From Methanobrevibacter smithii ATCC 35061 (lineage in GTDB: Archaea; Methanobacteriota; Methanobacteria; Methanobacteriales; Methanobacteriaceae), in NCBI RefSeq assembly GCF_000016525.1, contig NC_009515.1, forward strand, positions 186,001 to 250,000: 64,000 bases of DNA, in the 5' to 3' direction. The translations under genes were made by a program, and so were the position numbers. The notes under the pieces were generated by a model. It was not told where the DNA came from. It was given only the letters and a program-made list of their open reading frames with translations, and did not search any database. Below, piece after piece: positions 28,916 to 37,594 of the stretch; position 1 is the first letter of the stretch; the number at the start of each line of letters is the position of its first letter.

Positions 28916-29557
28916 ATGAAACTTTTAGAATTTATTTACACATTACTTGGACAGGGAATAGTCTTTATAATCATACTAATTATTATATTATTTATAATAG
29001 CTATTACCCTTGGTAAAATCCTGCTTAAAAAGAACATAATCATATTTCCAAGGTTTATTCTTTTTGTTGTAGATGTATTTTACTCACCTTTCAAAACAAT
29101 AGCTAGACTGCTGAAAATAGACGATGATATGATTGACAGAATCAGCATTGAAGTCAGGGATGATGTAAATAAGGAAAAATTCAAAAAAATACCTGCTGAA
29201 GAAACTTTAATCTTTTTACCTCACTGTTTAAGACACAGGGACTGTCAGGCTGCACTTCAAAAAGAAGGAGTAATCTGTACAGAATGCGGCAAATGTTCCA
29301 TTGGCGTTATCAAGAAAAAGGCAGACAAACTGGGATACAGTTTATATATTGTTCCCGGATCAAGCTTTGTTAAAAAAATAGTTAAAGAAAACAACTTCAA
29401 AGCAGTTATTGGAGTGGCATGTCATGAAGACTTAAATCAGATGATGATGCTGCTTTCTGATTATTGTCCTCAGGGTGTTTTACTTTCCAAAACAGGATGT
29501 TTTGAAACAAAAGTAGATATTAAAAAAGTATTTGAAAAATTAAATTCCAAATACTAA
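28916..29557 (+). CDS. DUF116 family membrane-anchored Cys-rich protein
   Basis: Two hydrophobic stretches near residues 10-35 and 43-60 are followed by a cytosolic domain with LPHCLRHRDC, GVICTECGKCSIG and GVACHEDL, the pattern of DUF116. The clustered cysteines suggest a metal or Fe-S centre. The family is found in methanogens and some anaerobic bacteria, sometimes beside radical SAM or lipoate-like enzymes; its function is not established. Its stop overlaps the convergent small gene. Confidence 0.85.
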   Translation: MKLLEFIYTLLGQGIVFIIILIIILFIIAITLGKILLKKNIIIFPRFILFVVDVFYSPFKTIARLLKIDDDMIDRISIEVRDDVNKEKFKKIPAEETLIFLPHCLRHRDCQAALQKEGVICTECGKCSIGVIKKKADKLGYSLYIVPGSSFVKKIVKENNFKAVIGVACHEDLNQMMMLLSDYCPQGVLLSKTGCFETKVDIKKVFEKLNSKY

Positions 29558-29754
29558 TCATCATAATATTTTATAAAGTCCAAAGATTCATCAGCCTGAC
29601 TGAATTCATCAATAAAGTCATGCAAATCCTTTATAAATTCTTCTTTTCTTTTATCTGAATCTCTGATTTTAGAATAATCTTTTTTTATAGCCAATTCCAT
29701 TATAATATCATCAGTTTCTAAAGTTAATTCTGGATAAAATATATTTTCATCCAT
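29554..29754 (-). CDS. small acidic hypothetical protein
   Basis: About 66 residues, beginning MDENIFYPELTLETDDIIMELAIKKDYSKIRD, very rich in Asp and Glu with predicted helices. It starts one base after the hmgA stop; GAGG for its initiation lies within the last hmgA codons, so translation is coupled. No known domain; a regulator of HMG-CoA reductase is only a possibility from context. Confidence 0.6.
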   Translation of the reverse strand: MDENIFYPELTLETDDIIMELAIKKDYSKIRDSDKRKEEFIKDLHDFIDEFSQADESLDFIKYYDD

Positions 29755-29755
29755 A

Positions 29756-30958
29756 TTATCCTCTTCCAAGTTCCTGATGAGCTCTAGCTAAATGACCTGC
29801 TGCAAGAGCACCAACTAAAGATAATTCTCCAGCCAAAACAGTAGCTGCAACAATTTCACCAAATTCACGAGCCTTATTGGAACCTGCAACACCAAGAATA
29901 TCCAAACCCTCATGAGCAGTTTCTAAGCTTGTACCTCCACCAACAGTAGCTATCGGTACATCCGGAAGGTTTACTGAGAAATACAAATCTCCGTTTCTGT
30001 TTTCAGCTGTTGTAATACCTAAAGAACCTTCCACTGCATGAGCTGCATCCTGACCTGTTGCCAAAAAGATAGCTGCAACCATATTTGCATAATGAGCATT
30101 ATATGCCATAGAACCTGCTGCTGCAGATCCTATTAAATTTTTAGCTATATTTACTTCTTCAATAGCTTCAGCAGTTGTTTTAAGTTTTTTATTTACTATT
30201 TCTTCAGGAATTAAAATATCTGCAACAATACTTTTTCCCCTTCCTTCAATCATGTTAATTGCCGCAGGCTTTTTATCAACACATACATTTCCGCTTAATG
30301 CAATGTGTCTTCCAGTTGTTTCATCAGCCAATTTATCTAAAATCTTTTCTGAAGCAATAGTAACCATGTTCATACCCATACTGTCTCCAGTAGAGTAAAC
30401 AAAACGTGGATAAACATAAGTTCCAACAATTAGAATCGGATCAATTTTTAAAAGCTTACCATGAGATGTGGTGGATTCTGCAATTTCTTTAAGTTCTTGG
30501 AAATTATCAATAAACCATTGTTTAATTTTTAAAGCATCACTTGCTGAAGAGGTTTTAATTACCGGTGCTCTGGTCATAATATCTGAAATAACATGAGCAT
30601 TTACTCCTCCAGATGATGTAATTGTTGATGCACCTCTGTTAATTGATGCTACAAGTGCTCCTTCAGATGTAGCTAACGGAACATAAACCTCTCTTTTACA
30701 GTAATCTCCGTTGATTTTTAACGGTCCGGCTACACCTACAGGAAGCTGGATTGTTCCAATTGGATTTTCAATGTTTCTTGCAGATGCCCTTTCCATGTCT
30801 AAAGAATAATTAGCCATATGCGGTAATTCACAGCCTGCTGTTTTTTCTATAAATTCCCTTCTAATATCTGTAGCCTCTTTTGGTGAAACATATTTGTCTA
30901 CCTGGTATAATTTCATTTCACCATTTAACAATTTATCAATAATTTCTTTAGAATTCAT
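29756..30958 (-). CDS. hmgA: 3-hydroxy-3-methylglutaryl-CoA reductase (class I)
   Basis: NADPH-dependent enzyme making mevalonate for archaeal isoprenoid lipids. Class I motifs are present: ENPIGTIQLPVGVAGP, STGDSMGMNMVTIAS and the C-terminal GGGTSL region; no membrane domain, as expected for archaea. 400 residues. It begins directly after sucD ends and is followed by the small acidic gene, forming a probable operon. Confidence 0.97.
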   Translation of the reverse strand: MNSKEIIDKLLNGEMKLYQVDKYVSPKEATDIRREFIEKTAGCELPHMANYSLDMERASARNIENPIGTIQLPVGVAGPLKINGDYCKREVYVPLATSEGALVASINRGASTITSSGGVNAHVISDIMTRAPVIKTSSASDALKIKQWFIDNFQELKEIAESTTSHGKLLKIDPILIVGTYVYPRFVYSTGDSMGMNMVTIASEKILDKLADETTGRHIALSGNVCVDKKPAAINMIEGRGKSIVADILIPEEIVNKKLKTTAEAIEEVNIAKNLIGSAAAGSMAYNAHYANMVAAIFLATGQDAAHAVEGSLGITTAENRNGDLYFSVNLPDVPIATVGGGTSLETAHEGLDILGVAGSNKAREFGEIVAATVLAGELSLVGALAAGHLARAHQELGRG

Positions 30959-31819
30959 TTAAATTGACTTCCTTACTAAATCTACAATTTCTGATGGCAT
31001 TTTAGCTACACTTACACCGGCATCAGTTAATGCATTAATTTTACTTTCTGCAGTACCTGAACTTCCATGAATAATAGCTCCTGCATGCCCCATTCTTTTA
31101 CCAGGTGGTGCGGTCCTACCTGCGATATATGAAACTACCGGTTTGGAGATATTGTCTTTAATAAATTCTGCTGCATTTTCTTCAGCATTACCTCCAATTT
31201 CACCAATTAAAACAATAGCTTCAGTGTCATCATCTTCTTCAAATTTTTTAAGAATATCAATATAATTTGTACCGATTACAGGGTCTCCACCTATACCTAC
31301 ACATGTACTTTGACCAATTCCTCCACGGGTAAGCTGGCTGGCTACTTCGTATGTTAAAGTTCCGCTTCTTGAAATTACTCCGACATTACCTTCTTCAAAA
31401 ATATGAGTCGGCATAATTCCCAGTTTACCAACACCAGGAGTTATAATTCCAGGAGTGTTTGGACCTATAACTGTAGTGTCCATTTCACGAGCATAATTCA
31501 TTATTTTTAAACTGTCATGAACAGGAATATGTTCTGAAATAATAACAACCAAATCCAAATGTCTTATAGATTCAAATGCCGCATCTTTTGCAAATTTTGC
31601 AGGTACAAAAATAATTGAAGAGTTAACGCCAGTTTCCTCTTTTGCTTCTTCAATTGAATTGAAAACAGGAACACCTAAAAAGTCTTGACCCCCTTTTCCA
31701 GGAGTTACACCTGCCAAAATATTTGTATTATATTCCAACATTTGTTCGGTGTGAAAAGATCCCTGTTTTCCGGTAATCCCCTGAACCAAACATTTTGTAT
31801 CATTATCTAATAAAATCAT
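30959..31819 (-). CDS. sucD: succinate-CoA ligase alpha subunit
   Basis: Catalytic alpha subunit that carries the phosphohistidine, seen in [17 protein letters not shown] near the C-terminus. The N-terminal CoA-binding fold has [14 protein letters not shown]. In methanogens it acts in the incomplete reductive citric acid pathway. 286 residues. It lies immediately before hmgA; the beta subunit is not in the window. Confidence 0.95.
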   Translation of the reverse strand: MILLDNDTKCLVQGITGKQGSFHTEQMLEYNTNILAGVTPGKGGQDFLGVPVFNSIEEAKEETGVNSSIIFVPAKFAKDAAFESIRHLDLVVIISEHIPVHDSLKIMNYAREMDTTVIGPNTPGIITPGVGKLGIMPTHIFEEGNVGVISRSGTLTYEVASQLTRGGIGQSTCVGIGGDPVIGTNYIDILKKFEEDDDTEAIVLIGEIGGNAEENAAEFIKDNISKPVVSYIAGRTAPPGKRMGHAGAIIHGSSGTAESKINALTDAGVSVAKMPSEIVDLVRKSI

Positions 31820-31834
31820 AAAACAACCACCTTT

Positions 31835-32560
31835 TTAACGTAAAATTCTTGTTTTGTTTTCAAATGGAACTGCCAAATCAATTACATTTCCATTCATAAA
31901 AGCTGTAGCAGAAAATATAACACTTCCAGGCAATACATTACAGTTAGTGCCTCTTTTAACCAAATACACATTTTTATTTCCAAGTGCTGCTCCAATCATC
32001 GCACCTGCTATTACACCGACAGATTCTATATTTTCAACAGTAGCTACTACTACAGGATCATCAGTTTCCGGTGAAACATAACCTACACCAGGAATTTTTT
32101 TGGATTTAGGTTCTATCAAATCAGAAACATCAGTCATGTTTTTCATTCCTTTAGCTGCTTCAATAGCTGAATTGGCAGCATTTCCTACAAACGATTCCCC
32201 ACCATATGTATCAAAACCTAAAACAATAGCATCAGGATATCTGTCTTGGCGAATGCTAGCTTCAGCATAAGATATACCTTCCCCTGCAGTATCCGGACTT
32301 TGAGATATTCCTGAAAGGTCACCTAAATTTTCAGCATTGTCCTTTAATATATTTACAATACCTTCATTAACACTTTCAAGTAAATCGTCCTCTACAAATG
32401 CACTAACAACTACATCATCACCAGTTACATTTGTCAGGGCAGCATCTCTAGCCCCTAAAGCTTTAAGTTTGTAAAGGTCGGACTCAATATTTTCTACTAA
32501 TGTATTACTACAGGACACGTCATTCCTAGAAATGTCTGCACCTATAGCTGTAATTTTCAA
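31835..32560 (-). CDS. conserved methanogen protein of unknown function
   Basis: 241 residues starting MKITAIGADISRNDVSC from TTG at 32560, which has AGGTG properly spaced upstream. Gly-rich stretches (VLGFDTYGGESFVGNAA, GVIAGAMIGAALGNKN) suggest a nucleotide- or cofactor-binding fold. It is 15 bases upstream of sucD and probably heads the sucD-hmgA operon. I believe it is conserved among methanogens but cannot name the family. Confidence 0.7.
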   Translation of the reverse strand: MKITAIGADISRNDVSCSNTLVENIESDLYKLKALGARDAALTNVTGDDVVVSAFVEDDLLESVNEGIVNILKDNAENLGDLSGISQSPDTAGEGISYAEASIRQDRYPDAIVLGFDTYGGESFVGNAANSAIEAAKGMKNMTDVSDLIEPKSKKIPGVGYVSPETDDPVVVATVENIESVGVIAGAMIGAALGNKNVYLVKRGTNCNVLPGSVIFSATAFMNGNVIDLAVPFENKTRILR

Positions 32561-32654
32561 AATAACACCTTTTATAATTGATTATAAAAATAAATAAAAT
32601 AATTTTTATTTTATTGTTATATATTATGTCTTTTATTTAATATATAATTTAAGG

Positions 32655-32662
32655 AACGAAAG
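32655..32662. repeat. target-site duplication, left copy
   Basis: AACGAAAG directly abuts the left end of the insertion sequence; the identical 8 bases follow its right end at 34021-34028. Confidence 0.85.
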
Positions 32663-34020
32663 GGCTCTTTCAAAAACTTGTGTGATTTTTTTCTTTTTCA
32701 TTGTTTAAATTCCAATAATTTAGTTTTAGCATGAATCTGGCTAGAAGTCCTTGTTCTATTTTCATTGTTCTTTTTATGTGTTTTGGGAATACTTTTTGGA
32801 AGATATTTTCGATTTTATTGTTTGTTGATGGGATGTTCGTGTTTTCCAGGTGTGTCGTTAATTTTTTGAAGTAAGGAATGATGAATTTCCAAAGAATTTT
32901 GTTTGTGAACTTGTTTTTTGTATATTTTTTGTTTATTAATTCGTTTCTAAGTTCTTTAGCAGTATTTAAGTCTTTTGCATCCAATATTTTATAAATGTCC
33001 TGTTTTAAACAATTTAATATGTCTTTTTCGTCTTCAGATAATGGATTTTTGTCAAAGTAATCTTTAAATCTTTTGTTTACTGCTTGTTTCACGTGAAATT
33101 TGCAGAAATGGTGTTTTACTTTTAATTTATCGATGGCTTCACGATATTCGTGTTTTAAGTCTGTGCCTATTGATATTTTTTTCTGATTTCTTAGAGATTC
33201 GTTTAAAAATTGATAAATGGTCTTAGAATCTTCTGATTCGACCAATTTAACGGAAACGAGAGTATTCAATTTAACGTCGAATAAGGCTAAAATATAGTTC
33301 CATTCACCATTAATTTTAACCCAAAGACTATAAAATAAGTAATATCCAGAATAAGTCCAATTATCATAGTTAAATTGATAATTAGAGTTCAATAAGATGT
33401 TTTCAATGCTTTGATGTGAGATTTCAATGTTATGTTGTTGTTTTAAATCAAATCGTATTTTATGGAGCCCTGCTCCATAAATTTGATATAAATTCTCAAT
33501 ACATTCAATAACAGGCAATGTAATATTTGAATTTGAATAAACAAGAGATAATAAATCAGTATAAAAGACTTTACCGCATTTTATGCACTTATATTTTTGA
33601 ATAGTGCAAATTTGTTCTCCAATTCTTAAAAAAATAAGTTTACGTTCATAAGTACCATTTTTAACAGCATTATGTGATTTACAAGATGGACAAATTGCAA
33701 CTCTATTCTCAAAATGTATTTTACCTCTTTTTTCCAATCTGATAAGATTATTCTCAATATTTTCGCAACCAAATCGAGAAAGATCATCAAATTGACGGAA
33801 TTCAGAAAACTCAGGAACAAAATCGAAAAGTTTAAATTGTTTTGACTCCATAAATTCATATGGAGCTTTTATTTTGATACTAGACATATTAATATATTAG
33901 CTCCACTTAATATATTAATTTTACTGCTTTTAAATTAAAAATAAAGAAAAAATAGAACGAAAAAAATTCGTGACTCAAAAACTAGTGAAAATTCAAATCA
34001 CACAAGTTTTTGAAAGTGAC
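32663..34020 (-). mobile_element. complete insertion sequence, ISM1-like, 1358 bp
   Basis: Near-identical terminal inverted repeats of about 30 bp share a 22-base core beginning CTTTCAAAAACTTGTGTGAT (left 32667-32688, right 33995-34016). One transposase gene fills the element and an 8-bp duplication flanks it. These features fit the ISM1 group first described in Methanobrevibacter smithii. Both ends and the ORF are intact, so insertion looks recent. It lies 54 bases upstream of the aroD ATG. Confidence 0.88.
32670..33887 (-). CDS. transposase
   Basis: 405 residues. An N-terminal zinc-binding part has CPSC (about residues 66-69) and CIKCG (about 101-105). A DDE-type catalytic region follows: SGYYLFYSLWVKING, LALFDVKLNTL and GTDLKHEYREAIDKLKVKHHFCKFH. 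The stop codon lies inside the terminal inverted repeat. It is a distant homologue of the transposase at 52772, sharing the SGYYL and VKHxxCxFH motifs. Confidence 0.92.
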   Translation of the reverse strand: MSSIKIKAPYEFMESKQFKLFDFVPEFSEFRQFDDLSRFGCENIENNLIRLEKRGKIHFENRVAICPSCKSHNAVKNGTYERKLIFLRIGEQICTIQKYKCIKCGKVFYTDLLSLVYSNSNITLPVIECIENLYQIYGAGLHKIRFDLKQQHNIEISHQSIENILLNSNYQFNYDNWTYSGYYLFYSLWVKINGEWNYILALFDVKLNTLVSVKLVESEDSKTIYQFLNESLRNQKKISIGTDLKHEYREAIDKLKVKHHFCKFHVKQAVNKRFKDYFDKNPLSEDEKDILNCLKQDIYKILDAKDLNTAKELRNELINKKYTKNKFTNKILWKFIIPYFKKLTTHLENTNIPSTNNKIENIFQKVFPKHIKRTMKIEQGLLARFMLKLNYWNLNNEKEKNHTSF

Positions 34021-34028
34021 AACGAAAG
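34021..34028. repeat. target-site duplication, right copy
   Basis: AACGAAAG, identical to 32655-32662. Confidence 0.85.
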
Positions 34029-34074
34029 TTATTTAAAAAAATTAATTAATAACATCACTCAAAAAATATAATTG

Positions 34075-34749
34075 ATGTATTCACAAACTAAAATAGCAAT
34101 ACCAATTTTTCAAGCAAAAAAAGAAGATGTAATTAAAGTAGCTGAAGATTGTATTGAAAAAGGTGCTGATGTACTTGAATTTAGAATAGATGCACTGGAC
34201 AATCCTAACTTTGATGATATTAAAGAAATCATTGAAGAGATTAACTTTCCAATAATAGCTACCAACAGAATTTCATCTGAAGGCGGTTCCTTTAAAGGAT
34301 CAGAAGAAGAAAGAATTGATATTTTATTAAAATGTGCTCCTTTAGTTGATTATGTGGATATTGAACTTCAAAGTGATGACAGATATATAAAACAGATACA
34401 TGATACTGGAGTAACTACCATTGTTTCATACCATGACTTTCATAAAACTCCTGAAATTAATGAAATCATGTATATTGTTGAAAAAGAACAAAAACTTGGA
34501 GATATCGCTAAAGTAGCTTTTATGCCTAATGATTTGGATGACACTTTAAAAATATTGGCTATTCTTTCACATTGCGAAAATACAATAGCTATTTCAATGA
34601 GTGATTTAGGCAGCTACACCAGAGTTATGGCTTCCAAATTTGATTCCCCAATTACTTTTGCTGCAGGACGAGATGTGACCGCCCCGGGGCAAATTGATAT
34701 TGAAACCATGAAATCATTGCTTAATATGGATTTGAATCTTATGGAATAG
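34075..34749 (+). CDS. aroD: 3-dehydroquinate dehydratase, type I
   Basis: Third step of the shikimate pathway. Type I enzymes form a Schiff base; the lysine is in AKVAFMPNDLDD and the catalytic histidine in SYHDFHKTP, with EFRIDALDN near the N-terminus. About 224 residues. I prefer ATG 34075 over TTG 34072. There is no clear ribosome binding site, so the mRNA may be leaderless. An insertion sequence ends 54 bases upstream. Confidence 0.95.
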   Translation: MYSQTKIAIPIFQAKKEDVIKVAEDCIEKGADVLEFRIDALDNPNFDDIKEIIEEINFPIIATNRISSEGGSFKGSEEERIDILLKCAPLVDYVDIELQSDDRYIKQIHDTGVTTIVSYHDFHKTPEINEIMYIVEKEQKLGDIAKVAFMPNDLDDTLKILAILSHCENTIAISMSDLGSYTRVMASKFDSPITFAAGRDVTAPGQIDIETMKSLLNMDLNLME

Positions 34750-34758
34750 GTGATTAGA

Positions 34759-35373
34759 ATGGCTAAAAAATGTATTTTAGCTTTTATTTTAATAATTATC
34801 TTAGCTATTTTTTTAGGAATATTTTTAACAGAAGATAATGGGTCTGTTGATGTTTATATAGATGGAGAAAATGTAACTGCATCAACAAATCCAGGATTAA
34901 ACACTGAAATTAATACCAAGGAACTGAATGATGAAATTTGCAATTATTCTCTTGAATCAATGAATATGCCCAATACCAATATAAATACCCTAAAATCAGG
35001 AATTCATGATATTTGTTTAAGTTATGGTCTTGATACATCCAATATTAATATCGATTCCACTTTAGGTGAAAACAGTATTCCTGTTATTTATCAGGTTGAC
35101 GGAACTTCAATGCTTCCAACACTGCAGGACGGACAAAATGTTTTAGTCAATAAAACACAGGATGTTCATGTCGGAGATATTGTAGTTGCCAATTCTTCAG
35201 AATATGGAAACATTATAAAAAGAGTTGACGAAGTTAATAACAATCAGATTCACCTTGTAAGTGACAACAAAAATATAGAATACACTCAAATCAATGGAGT
35301 TATATATGAAACAAAGGGAATAAGTACATGGGTTGATTTCAGTGATATTTATGGCGTGGTTATAAAATATTAA
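34759..35373 (+). CDS. signal-peptidase-like S24/S26 serine protease
   Basis: One N-terminal membrane helix (about residues 5-25), then about 95 exported residues without known domain, then an S24/S26 protease fold: VDGTSMLPTLQDGQNVLV holds the likely nucleophile Ser, and GNIIKRVDEV holds the likely general-base Lys. Archaeal signal peptidases of the ER type use His instead, so this Ser/Lys form is either a second signal peptidase or a specialised processing enzyme. The start at 34759 follows AGGTGATT. It begins 9 bases after aroD and is probably co-transcribed. Confidence 0.78.
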   Translation: MAKKCILAFILIIILAIFLGIFLTEDNGSVDVYIDGENVTASTNPGLNTEINTKELNDEICNYSLESMNMPNTNINTLKSGIHDICLSYGLDTSNINIDSTLGENSIPVIYQVDGTSMLPTLQDGQNVLVNKTQDVHVGDIVVANSSEYGNIIKRVDEVNNNQIHLVSDNKNIEYTQINGVIYETKGISTWVDFSDIYGVVIKY

Positions 35374-35404
35374 AAAAAATAAGGATATAAAAAAAGAGAT
35401 GTGC

Positions 35405-35743
35405 CTATACAGCACTGTCTCCTTCTTCACCTGTTCTAATCCTTATTACATTGTCAATTGGATAAATGAAGATTTTACCGTCACCAATGTTGCCTGTTTT
35501 TGCACCTTTTTGAATGGCTTTAACAATAGTATCTACACCTTCATCTTTTGTGACAATCTCAATACGTGTTTTTGGAATTAAGTCAATGCAGTAACTGGAT
35601 CCCCTGTAAGATTCTTTGATACCTTTTTGACTGCCTCTTCCTTTAATTTCAGAAACATTCATTCCTTGACAGCCCACGGCTGTAAGTTCATTTTTAACGT
35701 CCTGATACTTTTCCTGTCTAATAATTGCAACAATACTTTTCAT
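35405..35743 (-). CDS. glnK: nitrogen regulatory protein P-II (GlnK type)
   Basis: 112 residues, trimeric P-II signal protein that binds 2-oxoglutarate and ATP/ADP and blocks AmtB. T-loop KGIKESYRGSSY and the B-loop TGNIGDGKIFI are clear. It starts 11 bases after amtB, the universal pair, and is controlled by the NrpR-type operator in front of amtB. The stop lies near a GTGC/GCAC hairpin followed by a T-run. Confidence 0.96.
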   Translation of the reverse strand: MKSIVAIIRQEKYQDVKNELTAVGCQGMNVSEIKGRGSQKGIKESYRGSSYCIDLIPKTRIEIVTKDEGVDTIVKAIQKGAKTGNIGDGKIFIYPIDNVIRIRTGEEGDSAV

Positions 35744-35754
35744 TTTTAAACCTT

Positions 35755-36972
35755 CTAGTTAAAATTGTATGCAGATTCTTCGTGAAGTTTTGTATCTAAT
35801 CCTACAACTTCAGCTTCATCTTCTACTCTGATACCGCCCATAGCTTTGTCAAGTACTTTAGCTAATACATAGCTTATTACAAATGCATAAACAATAGTAG
35901 CTACTACACTTATTATTTGTATTACAACTTGATATGGGTTTCCATATAATAATCCTGCTGCTTCATTAATATATGGTGCTGCAAAGATACCAGTAGCGAT
36001 TGCTCCCCATATACCAGACATACCGTGTATACCGAATACGTCTAATGCATCGTCGTAACCGAGTTTTGCTTTTAAGTAATAAATTGCAAAGTAAGATACT
36101 AAAGGAGCTACTGCACCAATTACTAATGCTCCAGGAACATCAACAAATCCTGCTGCAGGAGTAATAGCTACTAAACCAGCAATTCCTCCAGAGATTGCAC
36201 CAAGAACAGTTGGTTTACCAACAACAATTGTATCTAATATAGTCCAGACAATTAAAGCTGCTGCAGCTGCAACATTTGAAACAATAATTGCATTTGCTGC
36301 AAGACCATTTGCACCTAAACCGGATCCTCCGTTGAATCCCATCCATCCGAACCATAGAAGTGCTGCACCTAATACTGCATATCCTAAGTTATGTGGTAAT
36401 AATGAAATGTCTTTTCTTTTACCTAATACAAGTGCGATAGCTAATGCAGAAACCCCTGAGTTAATGTGTACAACAGTACCACCTGCGAAATCAAGTGCTC
36501 CCATATTCATTAACCATCCTCCACCCCATACCCAGTGAGCAATAGGGATATAGACAAGACAAGCCCAAATCGGGATAAAAATTACCCAAGCTTTTGTTTT
36601 CATTCTTCCAACAACACCACCAGAAATCAATGCTGCTGTTAGACCTGCAAATGCAAGTTGGAACATAACAAACAATAGTGTTGGAATAGTTCCGCTTAAA
36701 TCATCAAGTCCGATTCCACTTAAGAAGAAATTAGAAGGGCTTCCTATAAATCCTCCCAGTAACGGAGTTCCAAAGGCAAATTGATAACCGAAAATAACCC
36801 AAATAACACTTACAATTGAAAATGCAATAAAGGTTAAAAACATAGTATTTAAAACATTTTTACGTTTACTTAAACCACCATAAAAGAATGCAACAGCCGG
36901 AATACTCATTAAAAGTACTAAAAGACTACAAACAAGAACCCAAGCTGTATCACCTGCGCTAAATATATCCAT
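35755..36972 (-). CDS. amtB: ammonium transporter
   Basis: About eleven membrane helices in 405 residues, the Amt/MEP/Rh fold. [12 protein letters not shown] holds the pore histidine and [13 protein letters not shown] the second one of the twin-His gate. The first helix lacks a signal peptide. It is the promoter-proximal gene of amtB-glnK; a GGAA-N6-TTCC operator lies about 95 bases upstream. Confidence 0.97.
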   Translation of the reverse strand: MDIFSAGDTAWVLVCSLLVLLMSIPAVAFFYGGLSKRKNVLNTMFLTFIAFSIVSVIWVIFGYQFAFGTPLLGGFIGSPSNFFLSGIGLDDLSGTIPTLLFVMFQLAFAGLTAALISGGVVGRMKTKAWVIFIPIWACLVYIPIAHWVWGGGWLMNMGALDFAGGTVVHINSGVSALAIALVLGKRKDISLLPHNLGYAVLGAALLWFGWMGFNGGSGLGANGLAANAIIVSNVAAAAALIVWTILDTIVVGKPTVLGAISGGIAGLVAITPAAGFVDVPGALVIGAVAPLVSYFAIYYLKAKLGYDDALDVFGIHGMSGIWGAIATGIFAAPYINEAAGLLYGNPYQVVIQIISVVATIVYAFVISYVLAKVLDKAMGGIRVEDEAEVVGLDTKLHEESAYNFN

Positions 36973-37274
36973 TATATCTTTTCTCTTTTTAAATAAATTA
37001 ATAACAATAAATCAAAATTATTTTTTAAAATTTTTATGAATTTTGATTAAACGGAAGTCGGAAGTCGGAATCCTTCTTCCGATATATAGTAGTTGAACTT
37101 ACAGCTATATAAACATTTCGGTGAAACGGATTTACAAAAAAATAGGTTATTATAAAAAAATTCAATAAAAAATATTAATAATATATAAATATATAAATAA
37201 ATAACAGTTAATCTTTAAAATTAAATAAAAGAAAAATCTGAATTTGTAAATTCAAAAAGGAAAAATGTGTTATT
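36973..37274. other. intergenic region between amtB and a small membrane gene
   Basis: Besides the NrpR site, it holds an AT-rich stretch (37140-37260) with the promoter of the plus-strand gene, for example AATATATAAATATATAAATAAA. The 17-base TATAGTAGTTGAACTTA at 37086 recurs in the psmA promoter. No further gene seen. Confidence 0.5.
37053..37092 (-). promoter_or_regulatory. NrpR-type nitrogen operator and TATA box of amtB-glnK
   Basis: GGAATCCTTCTTCC (37067-37080) matches the NrpR consensus GGAA-N6-TTCC exactly. Two more GGAA half-sites stand at 37053 and 37060, spaced 7 bases apart. On the minus strand the TATA box CTATATATCGG (about 37081-37090) directly precedes the operator, so NrpR would block initiation when nitrogen is plentiful. 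Confidence 0.85.
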
Positions 37275-37589
37275 ATGAAAGGGCAAACAAAAGCAAAATT
37301 AATTGTGTTTTTTATTGTTGCAATTATTGCATTTGCTGCAAGTTCAATGGCTGCAAATATTATTCTGATAAAAAATCCGAATGACAATACCCTGCTGGCT
37401 ATTGAAGATGATAATTTCACACCTCAAAAGGTGGATTATGTTCCTACATATATCCCGGAACCTAAAATTATTAATGATACTAATCTAACTAATAAAACCG
37501 ACTGGATAAATAATGCAAATATTACAAACATTCTAAATAAAACAAAAGGAAATTTAAGTAATTTATGGAATGAATATTCACACTGGTGA
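37275..37589 (+). CDS. small secreted or membrane-anchored protein
   Basis: 104 residues: a hydrophobic N-terminus (KLIVFFIVAIIAFAASSMAANI, a signal or anchor) and an Asn/Thr-rich exported tail with several N-x-T/S sites. No known domain. It overlaps the start region of the HD gene, whose GGTGAT binding site includes its stop codon, so the two are coupled. Confidence 0.65.
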   Translation: MKGQTKAKLIVFFIVAIIAFAASSMAANIILIKNPNDNTLLAIEDDNFTPQKVDYVPTYIPEPKIINDTNLTNKTDWINNANITNILNKTKGNLSNLWNEYSHW

Positions 37590-37594
37590 TTATA

